From NCBI GenBank assembly GCA_014338405.1, contig JTDE01000034.1, forward strand, positions 216,444-280,443: a stretch of DNA of 64,000 bases. Direction: 5' to 3'. The position numbers and the translations under genes are program-made. How positions within the stretch are numbered: the stretch's first letter is position 1; every line of letters begins with the position of its first letter. This document shows positions 55,641 to 64,000 of this stretch, piece after piece. Under the pieces are notes generated by a model. The model saw only the letters and a list, made by a program, of their open reading frames with translations, ran no database searches and was not told where the DNA came from. This DNA comes from Paragonimus skrjabini miyazakii. Its lineage: Eukaryota > Platyhelminthes > Trematoda > Plagiorchiida > Troglotrematidae.

Positions 55641-58600
55641 GGAACGGGCAGGTTACTTTGTGAATAGAACTGTTTTACATTTAAGGTCTGTTCACATTAG
55701 GACACACCGCCCAAAACAGTGACCACCGTCGGATAGGTTGAAATTTTAAAAATTCTACTCATCTCGCACAGGCTTGAGTGATAGTTCATCATACAGGTTT
55801 CCTGGTCCTCTCCCACAAGTTACTGAATTCAGGTGTCTGAAAGAACGCGCGTTTTTCAGTGGTTATCATGTTTAAAGGTCTCCTTATCTATTTCCATCTA
55901 CTTGCCCTTCAGATCTATAGACTCCCCAACACAATTTTTCTCTGTCCAGCGCAAAGACCAACCCAACGCACAAACAAAGTTACTCATCTCTCCTTTAACA
56001 ACGTACGAACCCAAGAACCTCTAAGAAGACTGAATATTTGGAGTTAACACGTTCAGAGTAACATGGCACTTCCAAAGGCATGAGGGAGTACACTCATAAG
56101 ATACCTGGATAGAATCTATAACTTATGTCGCAATGTGCACAAGCACACCGAAACACTAACAAGCCCACCTAGGGTATGACTGGGAGGAAGAACATTCCAT
56201 TTCACTGTCATTAGAAGACACTCGCCTTCTCTGCCAGTGGCCAATTAAAACATTAACTGTTATTGAGACATTTGGAATTGCCATCTCTCACACAATATGG
56301 CATTCGCAGTTTCAGGTGTTTTCAGTACAGGTGATACACGTCAGCCAACATCCGTCTTTTCCTGTGCATCACAGGCCGACAGCTAAAAAGGTTGGACATT
56401 CACTTCACCGAGCAGCGTTAAAAGTACACCAAAAGCCGGTTATGTTCTAACCCAGCCGAACATGGACTGCATAGGAGTTACATAGGACGTAAGTGTGTGT
56501 GGAATTCTTTTTCGTGTATCAGCGGTGTGCTAGCATAGCCAGTATGAGTGAACACGGAAGATCATCTCAGCGATCGAGCATTATTACGTGATGGATGACC
56601 AAGTCGGAGCATAATTATTTCAACGTTGAGTGGAATATCTTGACGCGGTAGTACGTTATGGTCATAGCCGACCGAATGAGTCCTTGCTCAATGAAATCTG
56701 GCCATCAGGCAAGAAATAGCGAACGAAAATTCAAGACAAAATGCGTCAGTCAAACGCGCGGAACCAGACGGAAGTGTACACGAGGTTTAAGCGGGAACTT
56801 CACTGTGTTGTGGGCCGGAATTCCGGTTCATAAATGCAGGCGTATGAATGGCGTGGAAATACTCGAACTAAACAACAAAGATCTTGCTCTACTGAACGAC
56901 TTTCCGTTAGAATTACGGCAGTTTTTCCACGTATTCATCTTGTGTGAACTCTGGGTACTTTTTCGGCCTTATGTGTACACGCGATGAGAGACACACACTG
57001 TTTAAACCACTCTGCAGAAACGCAGTCACGTGTAATTACATACCAGTCAGCATCCAGGTTCTGCAAACCATTTATTTTTATTGTGCGCCAGATTAGTTAG
57101 AAACATTCTTATGATAACGTGGCGAGAATCTAGTGAACTTTACATGGAACTGGCTACATAGACTGTTCTCGACGATGTCTTGGTTATTAGATATTCGGAA
57201 CGGTTGCTTTAAGGTGACACAATAGTACTTTTGCTAGTTTCATTACCCGAGTTACTGCATGGCCTAACAAAACACAATAATAACGAACCTTGAGGTTTTA
57301 CATAGTCAGCCGGTTCCATTGTTTTCCAGCTTTTCGACTACAACAATGAATTCGAAAAGAAGCACGTGAATGTGTATCGCAAATTTTATAGCCCCTTCAT
57401 TCGTCGGCAGTCGTGTTTGACGAAAGTCTTTACCACTCATCTAAACAACCATGATACAGCCAGTGTGATAATGGTGTGAACCAACAAGAGATCTGAAGCG
57501 AGTGTTTGCAAAAGTTGGGAAGCACACTGCCATACCGTACAAAAGTGAAACCTCATACCCAAATGGACGGTGTCCTGATACCTGACGACCAGCGGTGCTA
57601 AGAAATGTATGTTCTCCTTCTCCACGGTTATATTACTAAGTATAAATACTCAAACCGCCAGGTATGAATACGAACCACAAATGTATGGCTTATTAAACCT
57701 GAGTAACTCAGGAATACCAATGAAACCATTTCTACTTATTATTAACTTCCTGCATCACTGGGTCACAAAATGGTCGAAAGTGTCCACGCACCAGCTAGAA
57801 AAACTCTCCTGGAGCACAGTTCAGCGGACTTCACTGGGTTTGCGTGTAGGGCTGTCAAGGTGAGAAACCCGGAACAATGGTAGACTGTATGGCACCAAAT
57901 AAGCCGAATTTGTTAGAAATATGACACATATTCTACACAGGAACAACAGTATTTATGAATGCTGTTGGGTGTCCGTCGCTTTGCATCTTGATTGGTCCGT
58001 ACGTTGTTACGTTCCACGACCTTGCCTTAAGCAACTCGTTAGTTTAAACCTGACACGTGTTCAGGTAGTTTGTTTCAGTCGCCACCTCTTGCAAACAAAT
58101 TTAAAGCAGTAGCTGGCCGTCATTTCTGGTTAGTTGGCTCCGATCAACCACAATTCCGCTAGCTTGTGCGTAACCCCTGATCGGATGCATTTTTCTTAAT
58201 CAGAAGACCGTTCCAATTCAGTCTCATTACAACCGAACTGACCGCTAATCTAAATGCCATTAGTAGTGCCGGTTAACAAATGTGTTCCTTTGATATATAG
58301 TCAAATCTGGGTGATGTACAATTGAACCAAAAGAAGGATTTCTTGCAGGATTTATTTCAGTGAATGAAACTCATCTCCACTACCCAGATTTGCTAAAACA
58401 CGTATGTGCGGCAAGCACAGAAGTTTTAGTTACTTAGACTGAAAGTCCCATAGAGTAGTCACTGGCGTAGTCAAAATAGTTTCATCGATTCTTTGTTAGT
58501 TAATATATTCATAGTCATTACGAAAGCGTTACGTAAAGAAGTTCCATCTTTGCGTGGACCCCGCGGGTAATGTTTCCAATGCTGCAATCGCAATTATGGA

Positions 58601-61600
58601 CTGCATCCGACCCTCAATATAACTGGTGAACATGAACATTGTGAACGTTTGTATTATTTGAGTGTGCCTCGTAATTGTTGAGCAGACAGACCAGCAAGCC
58701 GTTCGGAGTGCTATATGCTCAGACACAATCAGCACTCTGAATGTCATCCCCCTTACACGCCGAACGCCCCATACTCTACAAGTTACCGTGTTGTGCTAAT
58801 AAGAATGGCATTTTTGAAACCTCGGTCACAGAGTTAGCTAATTAGAAAAAGATGCCTTCTAACTTCTACCAACACAGTTTCCTCACACCTCATATCCACA
58901 TCACAGACACAATACCTTTCACCGAAATGTACATGAAGACATTTTCCACGGTGTTGTTTCTGAGTGGAGACAAACCGACATTCACGGTATCTGAATGAAT
59001 CATATAAGCTTTAACTGAAGAATATGATAATAAAACACACTGTCTGACTGTACTAGTCCGATATTTACTTGGGGACAATGCAGTAATGCTAGTTTCTGTG
59101 CACACGTAGATATAATTATACTTATATATGTATAGCAAATCCTGTTTAACGATAGAGGCTATTTTATTAGGTGGACTGACAAAAGCAGTGATTTGGAGAT
59201 TGGCGAACATGGTCCAGTGTGATTGATTAAGTCGATAAATCAGCAGAAAAACAGATGATAAGAACACAGGTGTGAACCCACTGCAACAGTTGCTAAACAT
59301 CTGTTAGTAACCAACAGTCACATTTATCCTGAAGGTTAGCTGGATATTTTGGTCAGTTAGGAAGTGAGTTTGATCCAAGTGGTCATTAGTGATCGTGACC
59401 GGCCATCTCTTTTTGTGCAAACTGATTGATGATGGTGTTGGGTTTGAGATTATGTAGACCATGTTTCGATCGAATATGTGTTTTGCTTGAATCTGTTAGA
59501 CTTGAAACACCAGCTTTTATACGTTGTTGAAAATAGCCAGACTGACTAAGCTAGCTCACAAACAACATCCCTCTGTTTTACTTCTTACGCTGATTGAGGG
59601 GATCAAGTATTTTAAATTTAGTAAACTTATTTGATATTGATTAATCTTATTCGCTTCACTTACAGTCTGTCGTTTTTACGTTTGTAACGGTTCAACACAT
59701 CAAGACTTTTGTTGGATCTCAACATTTTTTATCACTTTAGGAATGGCACCCCAAGATTATTAGCCTACTTTCTAATTGGTGAACACAGTTTACTTCCAGT
59801 CGAATAGCATAGCCAAAATTTACAACCAGTACGCAGAAAACTGTGTATATCATGGTGGGTACGGATTAGTTAATTACTGAAGTGAACGTTCGGAAGCATT
59901 GAGAAAATATCACTACATCGTTGCAGCTAAATATAAAAAAGTTTTTCATTGAAAAGCTCGTTCATTTGACGTGGCTCTTAGATTTGTTTCATCACGATAC
60001 AGCTCCCTGCATGTGTACACCAATGCCAGCATTCATAAAATTGACAAAATTATTCACAGTTCTGTGCACTTATCCAGAACCTGAACTACTGCTCTGTATG
60101 AATCAAGGTACACGACGGTTCCTGACCAAACCACTATGTATAATACAAGGGCGTGTGGCAGCGGATCTTGTTTCTACAGCTTTCATTTAGTGATGTGCAC
60201 GACTCGTAATTGTGTAGAACATAGCAATAACTCGGTTAGAATAGTGCGAAATGTGGACAGCGATAAGTTTGTTTTATACGGTAAGTTAGATTTGGCGACT
60301 TTCGTAATTACAGCCTGGTCAAGCTTTATTGTATTTGGTCGAAAATATAATGAGACAAACTTCCGAAAAAATTCGTTGTAGTCAAACTAAAAGCATCAAA
60401 AAGTGCACATAACGCGCTGACCTGCTCAATCTAGAGTTGCATAATATGAACCTTTGTTTTGAATTGACATCTTGGAACTGGTAAAAAGGAGCTCGCTTTT
60501 ACGTATTTTGTGGATTTAAACTTCAGTTATTCTGTTATGTAACGCATCAACTCGGAACCATTCTCAGGTCCAATTCATTGAGCAATTTCAGCTACCACAC
60601 TTCAATTTGTCTTTTAGATGTCTGTTTTGTAGAAGCCGACATGTGAATTTTCTACGATATCATCATATGAAAGTGATAGAACCAGAGTACAAAAAACGTT
60701 GCATTCCTTGGGTGGTTGTGTTCTTGTTTCGGAAATTGTTGCTGGTTTCTTGTAGATCAACAAAATTAGGCACCAAGTTACTATGCACAAAGTACCATAC
60801 GAAACAGCACACCCCTATACACGTCGAACACTTCTGCAAACCATCAAATAGGTCTGACTCAATAGTACACAGAATCAGTTGATTTGCATTGTCAAGTCTG
60901 TTCCTTTTTCGTCCCCGCGGCGCTAACCAAACTGATGAATTGTCATCACCATTGGACTCACCTAAATATTTGTCGCACACCTTCTTTATGGCAAAGGGAA
61001 AGTTCCTGAGAGTGAGGTGCATGTAATTAACTATCATTTCTCCCCACCTCTAGCTTGTATTCCCAAAATTTGTGACATGGCTTTCTAGGGCTTAAACCGC
61101 CGTATTGCACAGGTTACGGAATTTATCTTCTCTTTTTTCTCTTACTTTTACTAGAATACTCAGTAAAATTCAACTTTGTCTTATTCCCTTTAAATGTTTA
61201 CTCGTGTGTATTCAGAGGTCTTCTCAGTCTGATTAAGTTTCGTCTAAATCTGTCTACACTCATCCTCGGCTCCCAGTGGACGTCAAACCTCACCGCTGGT
61301 ACAAAACTGAACGATCGCCAAACCGCTCTGTGCCTGTCCTGCCACTCATCTACTTTCAATGTTTTACTCACCCACAATTTCTGAAAGATCACACTTCCAT
61401 CATTCTCACTGGCATGTTCTGATTTAACGTCAGATGGTTCTATCATTCTGACAGCTTCCTTTGTTGTCATGGTGACCCACCTCTGCATTAGTCTCGGTAG
61501 CACCCAAACTGACATTGTGGCTAACAGTTGTGACGATTGGGTTGAAACAAGCTGCGTTGACACTGTTACCAATGTCACTTTTAACTGCCGTGTTTGTTCT

Positions 61601-62601
61601 GACGCTACCAACTGCGTTTTCCTAACAATGAATGAAATAGGCAGAGCGAAATGCACATACTATTTTGTATTTGTTGTGTCACAACCCAATACACAAGCAC
61701 GGTCTTTTCAGTGTTAAATATTTCAATGTCAAATTCACCCATTCCGATATAGCTTTTATGTTAATCAGAGTTAACTCGCAGGTTTTTTCTAGCACTGCGG
61801 AACCAGTCTCAAACGTGGTTCAGAATAAACAGTTCGCATTACCACAGTGATGCGAAGAGTGAAAAAGACACACTGTAATGAAGTCTCTGCTTACTCATAC
61901 AGGCGTTCTGACCGAGACAATTCACCGAATGACCACCATAGATAACCGAGGCATGGTTTTGTTCGTAAAAAGATATATATGTTCCGCTTACTATGGTCCA
62001 TTTGCGCCTGCTTACCGGATCCAGATAGAACACCCATTAGTGTGCTCTATTGCATGATGTTAGGACTTCAGTACGAAGTATCTGTTCTTTTCCTTAGCTG
62101 TTGCGCTTCCTTTTCCCATAGGCAAAAACCGATTAGCCCTTTTGTGGCTGGTCTGCAAGCAAACCATCATCTACCACAGTCCAAGAAAAGGTTGAGCAAG
62201 AATTTTGCAAATAGTTGGTCCCAGTGGTTACTAGCAAAATCATGGACAGCTGGTCCTGATGTGCTGGGTTTCAACAACACCACGCAAGTCAGGGACTCGG
62301 ATACGCACCCGATAAATAGGAGCCGTATGATAGCCCAGACATTTATCCTCCCAACAACGGGGTTGCGGAACTGGAGACTGGATGCTTATTCATTTGCAGG
62401 TCAGCCATAAAGCTTAGGCTTAGTCAAGTTTGTGAAACTCGGGAATCATCTTCAGGATTAAGGTCATGTCAAACACGATCATCACCGCAATAGACCATAT
62501 AGATTGGCGATTCACGTATACCGGACACATCATTCATGAGCCTTTAGTTTATGTGAACTAAAACGAAGCAAAAATTGTCATCATCCTGCTTTGCCCAACA
62601 G
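55641..62601. other. Remainder of intron 13 or intergenic sequence
   Basis: About 7 kb without a recognisable gene. No match to the next expected PDE2 block (the MERHHF region) was found on the plus strand. Unassigned frames include 56658-56987 (plus), 60663-61037 (minus), 61198-61656 (minus, 152 codons, the longest here) and 61979-62410 (plus); none shows a known motif. Confidence 0.35.
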
Positions 62602-62779
62602 GCGCAATAAAGGAACTCAGCTGTTGTTGACCTTTAATGATCAGGACATTAACGACGTCATAGCAGACTCGGGAAACTCTACTAAAAAGGACGAGGAGTC
62701 AAATAGGGACGGACAAGTTCACACTATTCGCACTGAAAACGTACCGGCCGATTGTCAGAGACTAGAGGTTTCCGGTATG
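62602..62779 (+). CDS. Exon-like frame of unknown function
   Basis: A 178-nt open stretch (59 codons) flanked by a good acceptor (CCTGCTTTGCCCAACAG) and a consensus-like donor (GGTATG/GTGAGA), phase 2 to 0. The peptide is hydrophilic, with acidic and Ser/Asn-rich runs (FNDQDINDVIADSGN, KKDEESNRDGQ), unlike the surrounding random frames. It matches no PDE2 segment, and its start phase does not follow exon 13 directly. It could be an exon of a nested or neighbouring gene, or chance. Confidence 0.25.
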
Positions 62780-63326
62780 GTGAGAAGGCCGTTAAAAATA
62801 GCTATCACTTAGCTGTGTGAACAAGCTAAGATATCAGTGAACCATCTTGCTTCAAAAGCTATTCATTCTACTGATATTCGACACTAGAAATAAATGGGCG
62901 CAGTTGGAAGATAGATAAAATTGAATAGCCGTTTTCACAGCCTCCACTGCCCTAGAGCGATCGAGTTCCCTGTTCCCTAAGGATGTTCGTCTCAGTGGTG
63001 GACAGGCAATATACTTGTTGATGCATTACGTGTTGCCCACAGTTCATAACATCTACACAAAAACTGACGCGTTATGTGTAACCTTTAAAGAATTTCAAAA
63101 CAGGCTGCTGACATAGTAATGAACATGAAAATACCATTCTGTCAAGAAATTCATACATCGTCTTCTATAACCTTTGTGTAATTATATAGTACGCCCACAC
63201 TCCAAAAACTTCAAGGTTTGAAAAAGGTCAACAGTATAGAGTAAGATATCTTGTGCACGGACATTACGTCCGCATCTCATCTGTCACTATAGCGAAATTA
63301 GTGTAATCAGTATATAGCAAGCAGGC
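62780..63326. other. Gap between the two exon-like frames
   Basis: AT-rich; nothing recognised. Confidence 0.4.
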
Positions 63327-63471
63327 ATGGCAACAACGGTGAAGAATGCAGGTGTGATAAATGAGAATCGAGAACAGGATAATCAGATGATACAACATGG
63401 AGCCGATAAGGACAGTTATGTTACAAGGTCAAATGGTCACGAGCAGGCCAGGATTCAGCTGCAGACTTATG
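63327..63471 (+). CDS. Possible first coding exon of unknown function
   Basis: An ATG frame of 48 codons plus one base ends at a good donor (TTATG/GTAAGC). The peptide is polar and Gln/Asn/Asp-rich (NENREQDNQMIQHG, HEQARIQLQTYG), which could suit an N-terminal disordered region. The same frame runs to 63563 if the donor is not used. No family was recognised and no promoter element is evident. Confidence 0.25.
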
Positions 63472-64000
63472 GTAAGCTTGTCCGATTCTATGTTTGGCTT
63501 TCTTGTCAAGAACGCCTTACTTCAACTCTCCGTTCTCCACCTAATCAACATAACTTGTTTTAATTCTTAACAAAACACTATGAGGCTCAAAAAGCGGAAT
63601 AAATTTAGACGATAACCTTAACTTGTGATTTAGAAACTAGATATATCTAAATCACCAAACTATTTCATGCTTGTGGATATTCACTCGCAAACCCGTGCTC
63701 CAGAACTGATGTCATCCATAAATGGAATCTTCATGCGCTAGAGATAAGGCGGTAATTCGTATTGTTCATTATGGCACTCACAATAATACAGTTAGCTCAG
63801 AAGTTATATTTACAAGTTTGAATGCCTGTCTACCTGGCCAAATCATGCACACGAAGACAAAACCGGTAGATGTGATAGTTAACACTCTGAAACCACAGTA
63901 ATAATTTGCCCTGTCATACGTTTGATATCGTAACCGGTGAAAAGTTGGTAACCCCCAACAGATGGTGTCCCCTTGATCAATTACAGATTAACAACCTTGT
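63472..64000. other. Right end of the window
   Basis: AT-rich; nothing recognised. Confidence 0.5.

Noticed and set aside
61198..61656. 152-codon minus-strand frame
   Set aside because: No domain, no splice context and no recognised element; composition alone is not enough.
61979..62410. 143-codon plus-strand frame with an acceptor-like CCCATAG inside
   Set aside because: Does not match the next PDE2 block, and no good donor ends it.
1..64000. CRISPR arrays, rRNA or intact tRNA genes, operons
   Set aside because: None seen. The tRNA-like motifs belong to decayed SINEs, and the window is eukaryotic.

Overview
The window reads as a piece of a repeat-rich flatworm nuclear genome, most likely a digenean trematode. 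The signs are one gene cut into many tiny exons by kilobase-scale introns, a moderately AT-rich background, and decayed Penelope-like, R2-like, RTE-like, CR1/jockey-like and Ty3/Gypsy retroelements. The species cannot be fixed from sequence alone.

One protein-coding gene dominates the plus strand. Thirteen exons between 5947 and 53589 (two with less certain ends) join without a phase conflict into about 541 codons of a PDE2-type, dual-GAF cyclic-nucleotide phosphodiesterase. The order is: rest of GAF-A (exons 1-3), connecting helix (4-5), GAF-B (6-10), linker helix and lead-in to the catalytic domain (11-12), and the start of the catalytic domain with the HNWTH and HDIDHRG metal-site motifs (13). 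The beginning of GAF-A and the N-terminus are not found in the first 5.9 kb. The rest of the catalytic domain is not found after 53589, so the gene runs off at least the 3' side.

Layout: 1-612 is a minus-strand Gypsy gag/protease remnant. 5947-11744 holds exons 1-6, fairly closely spaced. 17028-19515 holds exons 7 and 8 with a decayed Penelope-like element (RT plus GIY-YIG) between them. The 9.3 kb intron 8 holds a 437-bp-arm inverted repeat (21006-22623), an inverted pair of tRNA-like SINEs (23397-24037) and a nearly complete but broken antisense R2-type LINE (25226-28260). Exons 9 and 10 follow at 28.8 and 30.5 kb. The 10 kb intron 10 holds a sense Gypsy pol relic (34150-36720) and an antisense RTE-like LINE (37036-38400). 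Exons 11-13 lie at 40.7, 50.3 and 53.3 kb, with scattered SINE copies between them. A sense CR1/jockey-type RT relic (54800-55640) follows. The last 8 kb is mostly featureless, with two short exon-like reading frames near 62.6 and 63.4 kb.

All autonomous elements carry stops, frameshifts or lost catalytic residues and look dead. The exception to the general decay is the inverted repeat: 414 bp of each arm match with no mismatch or gap that I could find.
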